Part shown: positions 32,801-46,500 of the stretch, one piece after another
Position numbering within the stretch: the first letter of the stretch is position 1
Layout: each line of letters starts with the position of its first letter
Assembly: GCA_932521035.1 (NCBI GenBank)
Contig: OW051495.1
Span: 9,238,001-9,302,000 of the forward strand
Reading direction: 5' to 3'
DNA length: 64,000 nucleotides
Origin: Oscheius dolichura
Lineage: Eukaryota > Nematoda > Chromadorea > Rhabditida > Rhabditidae
Made by a program: the position numbers and the translations under genes
Notes under the pieces: model-generated
Told to the model about the DNA's origin: nothing
Seen by the model: only the letters and a program-made list of their open reading frames with translations
The model's database searches: none

Positions 32801-34106
32801 TTTAGTGCCGCATTTGCTGAGGTCCTTGGTATCACATACGCCTCGATCGGCATGCCATGTTTGTCCTTCAGGGCAATCGTGGTCCGTCTTTCCTCCCGAC
32901 ATACAGCTGCAGTATTGTTGACAGTTATCCGGGTTGGAATAGTTGCCATCAGGCTTGCCGGTGCATGTGAACCCTAAAAACCAGAAGGTGAGAAGGGATG
33001 CTTCTGCATATCCACCTTCACCAGTCGTCGTAGGTTCGTCGCTCGTTTCAGTTGTTGAAGGGGCAGCGGTGGTGGCGCATTTGCTAAGATCCTTAGTGTC
33101 GCACATACCCATGTCAGCGTGCCATGTTTGCCCTAAAGAACCGTTTTAGTAAGCATAGATTATGTTTTTTATGCGAAGAAATGCCATTTCTTCTAACCAC
33201 CAATTAATATTGGTGTAATGGTAGGCACTTACCTTCGGGGCAGTCGTGATCGGTCTTGCCTCCCGACGCACAGCTACAGTACTTTTGGCAGTCATCCGGA
33301 TTGGGATAGTCTCCATCCGGTTTACCAGTGCAGTTGAAACCTGTAAAAATATCTCAAAAGAATTTAGTGTCTTCCTTACTAGATTCCGTTGAAGGGGCTG
33401 CGGTGCTGCCGCCACATTTGCCTCCAGAAGAGGAGCCGCCATTACCGGATGGAGGAGCAGTTCCACATTTGTCCATGTCAGTGTAATCGCAGAGACCTCT
33501 GTCCGCATGCCAGCTTGTTCCTGGAATTTTCAGTGTCTATTAGAAGAAGAAACTACAACTTACCGGGGGGACAGTCGAAATCGTAGCGAACTCCACTGGC
33601 ACAACGGATGAACTTGAGGCAATCATCGGGATTGGGATAGTAGCCGTCAGCTCTGCCATCGCTGCATGAGAAATCTGAAATGTGGTTGGCTATATCCTTT
33701 GGTAGATTTACCAGAAGAACCAGAGCAGCCAGTATCCGTGCTGTTATCCGAAGACGAGTCAGTCTCATTTCCATCAGACGAGGATCCTCCGCCGCCACAC
33801 TTGCTGAGGTCAGTGTAGTCGCAGAGGCCTCTATCGGCGTGCCAGGATGTTCCTAGAAAATTATCAAGGTTTGAAAAGAAAAAAGGGACTACCTGGAGGA
33901 CAGTCGAAGGAGTATTTCACTCCACTGGCACACCGGTAGAATTTCAGACAATCATCAGGGTTTGCGTAGTAGCCGTCATCACCGCATGTGAAGTCTGAAA
34001 GTCTTTGTTGGCTGGATCTGTTGCTATTCCTACCAGAAGTGACTGTTTTCAACTGGATGAATAACAGACAAAGGGCCAAGTTGAGGCGTACAATGGACCA
34101 CACCAT
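26879..34106 (-). CDS. Giant secreted chitin-binding protein: 16 CBM14 plus 2 ShKT domains
   Basis: Minus-strand multi-exon gene. It starts MVWSIVRLNLALCLLFIQL (signal peptide, 34106) and ends at the TAG of 26881-26879. I count 16 peritrophin-A/CBM14 domains. Each is split by a roughly 40-nt intron or follows one, in forms such as DGYYANPADCLKFYRCASG...DFDCPPG-TSWHADRGLCDYTDM and GKPDGNYSNPDNCQQYCSC...DCPEGQTWHADRGVC. CBM14 domains bind chitin in cuticle, eggshell and gut lining. Linkers are Ser/Thr-rich (mucin-like). The largest exon (about 30430-32290) holds hexapeptide SPSTDG/SPSTEG repeats, His-rich and Ser/Glu patches (KHHHHHH, HPHHHH) and a Thr/Ala/Asp repeat. The motif CTIC.Q occurs three times. 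Two ShKT domains close the protein (CVNWCANGFC..., CTNFVANGFC...CNLC). Could be two genes, but no start or stop breaks the chain that I see. Probable extracellular matrix role. Confidence 0.82.
28280..28520 (-). repeat. Intragenic duplicated block, copy at the 3' side
   Basis: This block, which includes a whole 38-nt intron (GTACAGAATAG...TTTCCAG), is nearly base-identical to 32701-32941. Identity of intron as well as exon sequence points to recent duplication or gene conversion within the chitin-binding gene. Confidence 0.85.
30590..31215 (-). repeat. 111-bp coding tandem repeats (Thr/Ala/Asp)
   Basis: The phrase ccacagaagaggagtcccc recurs at 30731, 30815, 30926, 31037 and 31148, giving periods of 84, 111, 111 and 111 bp. 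On the coding strand each unit reads like GDSSSVETTT followed by GDASAPTTT and ADASAPTTT blocks. All periods are multiples of three. The plus strand of this region also has a long stop-free frame, an artefact of the repeat. Confidence 0.88.
31575..32205 (-). repeat. 18-bp coding tandem repeats (SPSTDG/SPSTEG)
   Basis: Dozens of copies of a GATGGCGATCC(A/C)TCGGTT unit encode alternating SPSTDG, SPSTEG and SSSTPSTDGSTDG on the minus strand. The repetition leaves all six frames largely open, so the long plus-strand frames here are shadows. Typical mucin-like, O-glycosylation-prone linker. Confidence 0.88.
32701..32941 (-). repeat. Intragenic duplicated block, copy at the 5' side
   Basis: Partner of 28280-28520, 4,421 bp away, with the same intron sequence. 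Neighbouring domains at 32485-32700 likewise match those at 28900-29130, but in a different order, so several blocks have been shuffled or converted. Confidence 0.85.
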
Positions 34107-34923
34107 TGCACCTGAAAAAAAGTAGATCATTTTCAGTAAAGAGGGTAGAGAGGAAGTGAAATGCCAAAGTTGGTAGACAGGAGAGAGAAGGTAGAATGAA
34201 TTTCAGAGTCAGGGCGCACCCATAAGTAGGCCCCCAAGCTGCTGTTAAAATATTGAAAAAACTATGCCATTGAGTGGAACACGAGTTAGTTTCTATTGGC
34301 TCACCTGCTGATTTGAAAGGAACAGGACATGAAAAAGGCGAATTGCAGACCCGCAACGGATGAGACTAAAGACCCGACGGCCGAAGGAAGCTGAGCAAAG
34401 AGATTCCTGCAAACATGGCTCTACTTCATTCTATTCTGCAGTGGCAGGCGTAGATAGATGACCGATGCCCACGCTTCTTCGGATGAGGTCAGTCCACAAA
34501 TCTCGATCAAGCGGGGGCGCATGCCTGGGCCCCAGGCCCTGGGAGTGTTCACACCTCTGGGTGTACGTCAAAAATCCCTAGTGTGAATAATAAGCCTTTT
34601 CTTTGCCCTTTTATCATTTCTAAAGTTTTTACTTTTCTGTAGCATTCCATGCCCGTTGCCATGATATCGACCACTTTTTCTGTTTGTCGGGATGCCACTG
34701 CGGTTTTTAACAAATAAAAAACGGCGCTGCGGAGGGGCCAAAAATGAGCAAAACTTCCTTTGCCTCCTGAAACTACTAGAATTTGTATTGATCATTTCCT
34801 TTTCCAAAGTTTAATTCTCAATCCATTTCTAAAAAAAGGCAGAGATTGACAAAAAAAATTGGAGGAAACGTTTCAACTCTACAACAAGTACGATCTTTAT
34901 TTCACAAACAAACATATGCAACA
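34107..34923. other. Upstream region of the chitin-binding gene
   Basis: Presumed promoter side of the minus-strand chitin-binding gene, plus about 500 bp without recognisable coding or RNA features. Contains a GC-rich patch GCATGCCTGGGCCCCAGGCC near 34520. No further call. Confidence 0.4.
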
Positions 34924-35836
34924 TTAATTTCTGTTTTGCGCAGCCAAATACAACACTTCAACAGAACAGCTGCCGGTTGTGTCGCTGACGACAACTTTAC
35001 AAGACGATCTTCTAGAAAAATGAGAAGGCAACTTCACAAATCCGGAGATTTCCTCGTCGGTTTCCTTAGTTACTACCATATAGAAACCATTCAACTTGAG
35101 CTCCAATTCTTGTTTAGAAGGCAGCCGACCATCCGGCCAATTTGCGCAAAATCGGAATTTACGAAGGTGTGCAAGAGGTTTAAATTGGACAATCTGAAGA
35201 AGTCGCCATAATTACGGGTTCGTTTGTTCTTTTTACCTTCAAAACCTTACGGAGCAAGTCAAACTCGTTGCCGGTATATTCTTCAAACATTTCGGTAAAT
35301 CCCACATAAATTTCAACATCCTGTACGCTTTTCTGAGGTTGCAATTATTTTTTTCTCTATGAAAAGCGGCCTACCAGCAGTTTTGAATCGAACACGGCTT
35401 CAAATCCATCGGATCCTTCGATGTCCGCATTAATTTCTACAGGTTTTGCTATCTTTAAAAGAGTCGTGCATGCTTCTTTTGTCCATTTTGTTTCATAAAT
35501 ACTCAAGGTCATTTAATCGAGTGCCATACAGCGTGTCGAACTCAAATCGTTTGTCCCTGTAATTATGTGCACCTTTAATTGTCCCCCTCCCCCAAATTTT
35601 TTACTGAAAGTAGGCTAAACGAATACCGAAGGGAATACGCTCCGTCCACGTGGACACTAATGTTCCTACTGCTTCGAACGAGCTCGTACAGAGTCCGACA
35701 TGTCTGCTGCAGGCGGAAGTAGCTCTTTCTTTCGAACTAGAATATATTTATGGCTTAAACAGACGAAACAGGAGACCTTTGATATCAATTTTCCATGAAG
35801 ATTAGAGTCGAGATCGAGGAGAGTAAGACTCGCCAT
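34924..35836 (-). pseudogene. F-box-like copy G, broken in the middle
   Basis: Exon 1 (35836-35777) reads MASLTLLDLDSNLHGKLISK; exon 2 (from 35736) reads FERKSYFRLQQTCRTLYELV. After the HVDGAYSLRYSFSL segment the frame hits a stop. The region between YGTRL and the IYETKWTKEACTTLLKI core is deleted, removing the RITC part and shifting frame. Exons 4 and 5 remain readable (VEIYVGFTEMFEEY; LAHLRKFRFC; KLPSHFSRRSSCKVVV) with normal GT-AG introns between them. A deletion-type pseudogene with well-preserved ends, so probably young. Confidence 0.75.
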
Positions 35837-36186
35837 TAAGACAGAAGGAGGATCAATTGATTCTTTAGAGAACGCGACTTCCCGAAAGCGAGTTCTATTG
35901 GCAATACTATTCTCAATACAAAGGGCACCTTTTTCAGAAAGACGCAATACCATTAATATCTGTTCTATGAAATTCCCAGACGAAAGGTTTCATTGATCAC
36001 TCTGCAAAACAGCAGAAAATGAAAATTGATAGCATAGATAGTTTTTATTGGGGGCAAATTCAAACGATTCCTCCTCGGACAATATGTCAAATTGACACAA
36101 CTGCCGCTTGCATAGGGGGAATTCTACATACCGGCACGGGTTGAAAATTTTCAGGAATCAAAAAGGATCAATGATATACTATTTTC

Positions 36187-36416
36187 CTATACAATTACAT
36201 CACATTGAAAATTTACAGAGTTACTCTCTAAAGAACGAAATGTGCACGACGATCCAGGAAGAAAAGGCAGCTCCACTGTAATTTCCCTTCGGGTTCCTCT
36301 CAAATTATAGTCCTCTAACTCAGTCAGCTCGTCTATCGTAGGCAAGTCTTCGTACAATGCTGAGAAATCTAGATGGAGATCAGAATTCAAAGAGTCGGAA
36401 AAGGCTATCTGAAAAA
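36187..36416 (-). pseudogene. F-box-like last-exon fragment
   Basis: After a TTTTTCAG acceptor the minus strand reads IAFSDSLNSDLHLDFSALY, LPTIDELTELEDYNLRG and VELPFLPGSSCTF, matching the exon 5 pattern (LPT..EL..LDGY...LP.HFPPGS). A possible exon 4 piece lies just upstream (36420-36500), but exons 1-3 are missing. Confidence 0.55.
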
Positions 36417-36539
36417 CAAAGAATTCTTTTGTTGTAGTTGATTACTGCCCGACAGTTTATCGGAATGCAGTACTTTCTTCATGTAATTAATATTTTCCGT
36501 TTTAGGAATATTTATCTTATGCAGGAATACTTAACATTT

Positions 36540-36859
36540 CTACTGTATCAATGGGAATAGATTTTAGCCGCAACGTTCTAGCCATATTGAATCCTACTAT
36601 TGTAAATCACATAGAATTTGGTTAGTTACAGTCCGTTTTCAAACACAAGGGACAGGGGCGTTTTGGGACTTTGCTTAGAGCAATTTTGGTGTCAAATGAT
36701 CCTAATTTTCCCACTAGCAATCAGGAAATCTACGACACTGCAAAGGCGCGCATGCAGAAAAGGGGGGTCCAAAAATATCGAAATTCTCATATTGCCTCTA
36801 AAAACATTATTATTGGTACCAATCGGTTTCTCTCGTTAAGATACGTGCAAAAATGCTAA
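36540..36859 (+). pseudogene. Possible plus-strand F-box-like core relic
   Basis: The frame MGIDFSRNVLAILNPTIVNHIEF is followed by a GTTAGTTACAG segment and then QGRFGTLLRAILV, echoing the exon 3 core (QC..LLNILKPT.V.L...G.NRYEALLQTKIL). The match is weak and no flanking exons are in place. Reported as a tentative relic. Confidence 0.3.
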
Positions 36860-37624
36860 CATTACGCAAACCGGAGATGATTTTCACAAGCTAGAATTGC
36901 ACATAAACCTGGTGGATAAATTAGAATAGAAAAGCTAAAACTGGGATAAAAGCGGAAATCGAAAGCGCTTCTCTTTTTATAAGCAGATAAAACGATAGAT
37001 ACTCCCATTTGCAAGCAAATGGAGACAAAAAGAGCACAATTATTGGCTCTCTTTTGCTTTAGCGGTCCTTAAAACTTTTTTTTAACGAAAAGTTCTGTGG
37101 TTAGGATTTCACTGACCGTGCAAAAAGCGAGCAATAGAAAGGGGAACCGGGCAAAAGGAGAGCAATAACCCCTGGATAAGTTCAATCAGTTCTACCTAAC
37201 CACTGCCTCTTCTGTTATTCTTATGGTGGGCTATCGATCCTTACAGTATTCAAACCAAGAAAATTGTGCAAGACCAACGTCAGCTCTAGGCGGTACAGAT
37301 TATTTAGGGCCTGCTACCTGTTCTTTGTTCTGACATTTTGTATAGTTCTGTTTGTCGGACGGTAGTCTATCCACCGGCGACAGTCCACCCATGTACACAT
37401 TTTACACGATGATGATTGCTGTGACGGTCTATCCCCTGCTCAGTTCCATCCTAACCGGTCTGCTAACAACTCCTTATCGTGCATTCTTCAAGACCAGTAT
37501 TCCATAGATGAAGAGAAGCAGTCATCAAGTATCAGAAATTATGACAATGATAGACTAGGGATAGAGTAGTAAAGTACTTTTATTGCGTGTTTCCCGAAAA
37601 CTATCTTTAAAGAAGGATTTATTT
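36860..37624. other. Intergenic stretch, nothing recognised
   Basis: About 760 bp with no supported gene. The last part should hold the 3' end of the CDC-48-like gene (AT-rich near 37575-37620). Confidence 0.45.
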
Positions 37625-40706
<3,082 letters not shown>

Positions 40707-41322
40707 ATTTTTTTGAAAGTGAGGGAGCGAAGAGAAAGCGCGCTTTTAAATTTGCAAAATTGACACACGTTTTTTGAGCTAGCACGACGAGAGTAGTGTC
40801 ATTCGACGGCGCTTCTTGGCGTTCAGTCAGCCAATGGTTAAAATGGTCTGGGGTTTGCGAAAGCCGGGGATCTCGACAAACCCAACGGAGTAGGAGAGAC
40901 CCAAACGCGGAGCCTCCGCCAACCCGAATCCCTCTCAATAAAACTGGGCACTTCTAGTCTCTATCGATAAACATGGATTTTGGATGAAGTAGGGATGTTT
41001 AGCAATAGCCATCGCAGAAATGGAATACTTCATAATACCACGGCACATTTGGGTCCTGACAGTATCAAACGATCACTCACCTTTAGTAAGAGGTAAAACG
41101 ACTTGTCAGTAGGCTTATCAAATTTTTCATAGATGTTACGAGCAACCCAAATACAAGACGGGACCTCACTGAGACTAATTGTGTTGATTATTACCTCAGT
41201 CGACACTGTAACTGGGATATCGACTTGCATGTTTTCTGAAATGTTAAAATGAGAATTTTAATGTTTCGTTTAAAAAAAGTCATATAAGCAAGAAGGAGAA
41301 ATTGGTAGATAAGGAAGCCACG
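40707..41322. other. Upstream of the CDC-48-like gene; one unassigned open exon
   Basis: Probably contains the promoter and missing first exon of the CDC-48-like gene. A minus-strand frame at 41230-41081 starts MQVDIPVTVSTEVIINTI and ends at a GTGAGT donor. It could be an unrelated or alternative first exon, but I could not join it in phase. Confidence 0.35.
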
Positions 41323-41741
41323 TAAACAACGCCCTGCCCTTTTATCATTGTTATTGCCTTTTTCAATTTCTATCCAATATTTGCAGTTCCTTTATCTGGG
41401 AAGATATCAGCTGTGAAATGCGCTTTTGCTACGCTGCGGCACGGAAGTTTATGTCTTTTATTTGCCTTTTGAAAGAGTAAGAATAAAACTTAAAGTAAGA
41501 AACAGCAGTAGCACGGCAGCATCATTTTCTGCTACTGTGGCGAGATTTCCCAGCATTTTCTCATTTAGGAGCATCAACGAAAGTGACAAAAAAGGTGTGC
41601 CCTAAAATAGCTACAGTGCTTGGAAGGCGCGCAATCTGCAACAAAATAACTGTTTTGACCCCAAATGAGGGCTTTTCCTGGTTTTTGGGATTATTTTTTG
41701 AGCTCTACTTACTTCTACACGGTCAGCGAGAGGTTTGCCAG
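41323..41741 (+). repeat. Left arm of a 419-bp inverted repeat
   Basis: Starts TAAACAACGCCCTGCCC and ends with AGGTTTGCCAG. It is the reverse complement, with only a few differences, of 42110-42528. The first bases TA at both outer ends fit a TA target duplication. Non-coding. Confidence 0.88.
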
Positions 41742-42109
41742 TAGATATAACTCAGTCATTTTTCCATATTTTTTGGAAAATCAAACACCACCTTGGAGCG
41801 AAGATCAAGAAGGTTCTAACGAGCTCATTTTGTTGATAAATCTTGCAGAGAATTTTCAAAAAAATGCAATTGTTGGCGTTTCCGTGTTTCTTGACACATT
41901 GGTGTTTATATAATTTTTTTTGTAAAGATCTTTGAGCTCTCCCTTAACCCATCAAAACAGTCTTGATCTGCTCTTCATGATAGTGCTTGAATATTTGAAA
42001 TTGGTCAAAAAATGACCGAGCTACAACGATGGTGGCGCGGGGTGCCGGCTCGAATGACCGAAACAAATTCACTGACCGGCTAATGTCATATCTGCTGGCA
42101 AACCCTCTG
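41742..42109. mobile_element. Central region of the fold-back element
   Basis: About 370 bp between the two 419-bp arms. No transposase motif is visible; short open frames only. With its arms (41323-42528) it forms a fold-back or long-TIR non-autonomous DNA transposon. Confidence 0.6.
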
Positions 42110-42528
42110 CTGGCAAACCTCTCGCTGACCGTGTAGAAGTAAGTAGAGTTCAAAAATAATCCCAACAACCAGGAAAAGCCCTCATTTGGGGGTCAAAACA
42201 GTTATTTTGTTGCAGATTGCGCGCCTTCCAAGCACTGTAGCTATTTTAGGGCACACCTTTTTTGTCACTTTCGTTGATGTTCCTAAATGAGAAAATGCTG
42301 GGGAATCTCGCCACAGTAGCAGAAAATGATGCTGCCGTGCTACTGCTGTTTCTTACTTTAAGTTTTATTCTTACTCTTTCAAAAGGCAAATAAAAGACAT
42401 AAACTTCCGTGCCGCAGCGTAGCAAAAGCGCATTTCACAGCTGATATCTTCCCAGATAAAGGAACTGCAAATATTGGATAGAAATTGAAAAAGGCAATAA
42501 CAATGATAAAAGGGCAGGGCGTTGTTTA
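42110..42528 (-). repeat. Right arm of the 419-bp inverted repeat
   Basis: Begins CTGGCAAACCTCTCGC and ends GGGCAGGGCGTTGTTTA, mirror of the left arm. Equal arm length (419 bp each) suggests a complete element. A second partial copy of its internal phrase gggaatctcgccacag follows outside the arm at 42538, directly before the C run. Confidence 0.88.
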
Positions 42529-42569
42529 AGTAGAGGGGAATCTCGCCACAGCAGCAGAAAATGATGCTG

Positions 42570-42596
42570 CCCCCCCCCCCCCCCCCCCCCCCCCCC
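42570..42596 (+). repeat. 27-base C homopolymer
   Basis: An uninterrupted run of 27 C follows a duplicated scrap of the inverted-repeat arm (ccacagcagcagaaaatgatgctg). Such runs are rare in nematode DNA. It may be a genuine tract or an assembly or sequencing artefact at a hairpin. Confidence 0.9.
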
Positions 42597-43533
42597 ATTT
42601 TTTTGATCTAGACGCGAATTTTGGCGAAAAACGCCATTTTTTGCATAAAACCGGCGATTTCTCCATTAAAATCGGCTCAAATCGGGAAAATTCTTCTGTC
42701 ACTATATTCAGCTCTTTAAGACGAAACGAACAAGCTATAGAAATATGATGGTCCAATAGAAAATAAAAAAAAGTTAATTTTTCGAAATCAAATATTTCAA
42801 ATGAGAAATTTGCGTGCCAAATTCGTATTCTCAGAATTTTTCAGTATGATATTCGTGATCAGCATAAAATTCTGGTTCGGATAGCATAGGTCTCGAGCAA
42901 TTCGGAGGTCTAGTGGGAGACACCCTTCCTCGAGCCTTACGGAGACCGGCTCTTAGAATGCTCTTTTGTTCTCCTATTACCATTACTCAATAACTCTTTT
43001 TTTCATAAGTCCGTTTCTGTCTAAACAAAAATTCGAACAATGAATCCACTCACAATTTCGTTTATTTTCAAAGAAAAGGAAAAATAGATAAGGAGAAGAC
43101 GTAAGAGCAAATGGCGCCAGTTCACAGCGGTTCAATTTTCTTCACCGCCGAATTTCTCACCGCACACCCGGTTTTACTCTTTTATTTTATTAACTACAGC
43201 ATTACTGTTTTATTTTATTAACTACAGCAATGTTCATTGTCTTCTCCTTCCTATCGCCACACCATATGGCATTTTGCTCATTGATCCTTTTTCCTTCCTC
43301 TTTGCGGGTCTTTGCAACATCAACTTTACACTATTTCACTAGCCATTTTGCTTCCTATTCTAGAAGAAATGAGAATAGTATTTCACTGATTATTACAGTG
43401 GCAATAAATTTTGCTAACCACTACTGTACCCCAATACTTTTTAATCTAAATCTGATTATCGTCTATTTTTAAGAGATCCAGTCAACATCTTCACAATTCT
43501 ATCGAGGAAAAGTACTAATAAAAAATATAAAGG
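42597..43533. other. Intergenic stretch before the large P-loop gene
   Basis: AT-rich, no gene recognised. A 23-bp phrase ttttattttattaactacagc is tandemly repeated at about 43180 and 43208. The rest presumably includes the promoter of the gene at 43534. Confidence 0.45.
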
Positions 43534-46500
43534 ATGGGAGCATCCGGCTCGAAAGACAAGGCGGCCATGGTGGCAATAGCTGTGGTTGTGAGCGCCATTG
43601 GCTTATTCCTTCTCCTTGCTCCATCCATATTTGGTCTAGCAGTCGGCTGGCTTGCCACCTCAATATGTATTCTAGGAGGCTGTCTTCTAACGGGTGGGCT
43701 ATGGGCCGGCTATGAGGCACTATACAATCCGGTAGGGGGATGAAATAACAATTCTATTATCAATGGATTATAGGAAGTCAGTTGGGCGTCATTTGCTATT
43801 CAATTTTGTAAAGGATTCATTATTGGTTGTGTTACAACGGCTTGCAGTTTAGCAGCTAGTCATTATACCCTTCTAATAGCTAACCGTCTTACAGCGATGA
43901 TTGGAACGAAGGTTTGCAATTTTGAAAACTCCCTTTCCGAATGACTATGATCTATTTGTGACACAAAAAACGGGATTTCAACGTTTTGCAGATCTGTAGT
44001 CCAAGTCACTGCTAAACTGTTAATTTAAGATAAAATGAACAAGAAAAGTTTAGGTTTCTGTTTATTTCGTTGCTACAGTACTTGGTGGTCTGTGTGGTTT
44101 GGTCACAAATGGGATCTCCAATAAGGCAAGTTTTACGAAACCCCTTCATAACATATCGCTCTAATGAAATGCACATTTCCAAGGTTTTTTTGTAAATTGG
44201 TAGAAAAATAAATTGGCAGAGCAGGCAGATCGAACTGAAAGTGAATGATTCAACAGTCCTTCTGAATTTTTTAAACCATATGAAATATCATTTGCAGGTG
44301 CAAGGTAAACCTGTGTCTGAAAATTGGTTGAGTGCTGTGTTGATTGGAGCCGCCATCGGTCTAATTTGTCATGCACTTCAATATGGTTTCAATGATGAGG
44401 CTCGTAAGGTTTGCGGCTATATTAATCCTTTATCAACATAACATCGTTTAAGATAGGCAGTGAGATCCTTAATAGAATTTTGGACAATGTTGATGAGGCA
44501 ACGAGAGATATGATAATAAAGTGCGTGCCAATTATTTTACTGAAACATTGTTTATAGAGTTAATTGGGCTGCTGTCGGCAATGCTCTAAAGAACGTTCGA
44601 CTGGGCGAAAATTTAGCGGTTGGTTATCCTTATTAGGAAGTTGACAAAGTACATTAGCGACCTTTGCAAGCTATTGGGCAAAATATCATTCCTTTGTTTT
44701 CCATTTGGAACAACGGTTTGGCTGGAACTTCTGGAGGAAACTCACAAAGCCGAACCAGATCTCAGTGGTCAAGAGCAGTAAGTTTTCATTTTTGGCAGCC
44801 AACAGTCACTATTAAAGGGACGGGCTGATTCGCCTCCAAGAATAGGTCGTCAGAGGACTGCGCCAAATTCATCTTCTCATCCACCTCCCCCAACAGCGCC
44901 ATCTCCGTCCGATGGGCTTGCAAGAGCCGATACACCAACAGGTTCCGATGGTCAGCCAGGATCTGATGAGGTACACGGTTCAATAAACCACCTGATTGCA
45001 TGTGTTTATAGCCGGGACCGGACGATTTTGATGACTCAGACACAGAAGATGACCACAGCGAAGAAGATGATGACGACGTTGAAATACTAAGCGATACGGA
45101 TAACGAGGTTGTTTCCTTATTTTTTTCTCCATAATATTTCTAATTTAGAATGTTAAAGATGACGCTATGGACAACCTACCTACTGATCTGCAAGACAATG
45201 CGCCCTCAGATCTTCCCAACGACATCGAGGCTGAGCCAACAGGTCTTCAAAGTGTTCCGGAAGCAGCGCCAACTAATCTTCTTCCATGGGAACAAGAGAA
45301 AGAGCAGCAGCCGGATGCGGCTCCAGCAGCTGCCGTTCAAAGTATCTCTTCGGATTCTCCGGATTCGCCTGATGGTAATACAGGCGTCGCTTCTGAATCT
45401 ACCAGACACCGTATACCACGAGCCGAGCCACAGACCTGCCCAATACCGGTAATACATTTTTGTTGATTTCTCCTTCTTTAACAGTATTTCCTTCAGCTGT
45501 CCAGCAATGTGCAAGAGAAACGTGGCAGCAGCACGAGAGACAGCGTCGCAATTGTGAATAGAGTGACGAACTATTTCAAGAAAAAGGGAAAATCTGCTGA
45601 TAAGAAAGCCTTTGTTGGCAGTATGAATCAACTACTCACTCTCCATAAGAAGCATGAAGAAATGGCAGAAAAAATGACAAATGAGGAAAACGGACAGAAG
45701 CAAGAAACAAAAAACAACGTGTATGTAGCCTATAATGGCGCTGGTATGTTTATTTGTGAGCGAGATGGCAAGGAGATAACTCTAGGAATGAGGGTTGGTG
45801 AAAGAAGCGGTGCTCCGGGCGCTTCTTCGTCTAATGCTACGAATAGCAGAGCTTCTGAAACATCTAAAGCTGAAGGGAATGCGAACCAAGAGTCACAACA
45901 TTTCCTGAAATATGCAAAGCCTTCTAAAAAGCAAAAACTGACAAAAGATGGAAAGAAGGTAAAACAGCCAGTATACATCAAAGCAATTTTGTTTAGATTG
46001 CTACAGTACACAAGCTAATTACACCCGATGAGACCGGTAAATACATCCTAACGGATGTGGCACAAGAGTGGCCGAAATTCAAAGGTTAGTTTCTATTATA
46101 CCAGGGACACGGCTCGAAATTTAGGGAACATGAGCTTAATTGGACTGATGGGAGTGCCTCACTGTGGAAAGACAACCGCCGGGCAGGCAATGCTCTTCAA
46201 AATGGGATACTGCATCTCCGAGGCGCAGGCTGCTTTGACAAGAGTTCCTCAGGGTGGGTCTTGATTCCGAGTTGTCAATATAAAATTTAGGCATTCACGC
46301 ATACGTGCTTCACAGTGATAAACTGATTATAGTTGAATGCTGCGAAGGAATCGACCCCAAGAAAGACGTGTAGGGCTTTAAAATTTAAAGCATTTTGCGT
46401 AGTTTTTCAATATAACCAATGACATTCCAAACACCTGCGCAGTATAGGAAATCCTAGAAACTGGAATTCAATAAATGGTAGATGCTTTCAGAAAGTCCCA

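Noticed and set aside
30334-33150. CRISPR-like array from the regular short repeats
   Set aside because: Repeats are contiguous coding units in a spliced eukaryotic gene with no unique spacers.
41030-41230. Start exon of the CDC-48-like gene at MQVDIPVTV
   Set aside because: I could not join it in phase to the recognisable N-domain, and it lacks similarity to p97 N-termini; left unassigned.
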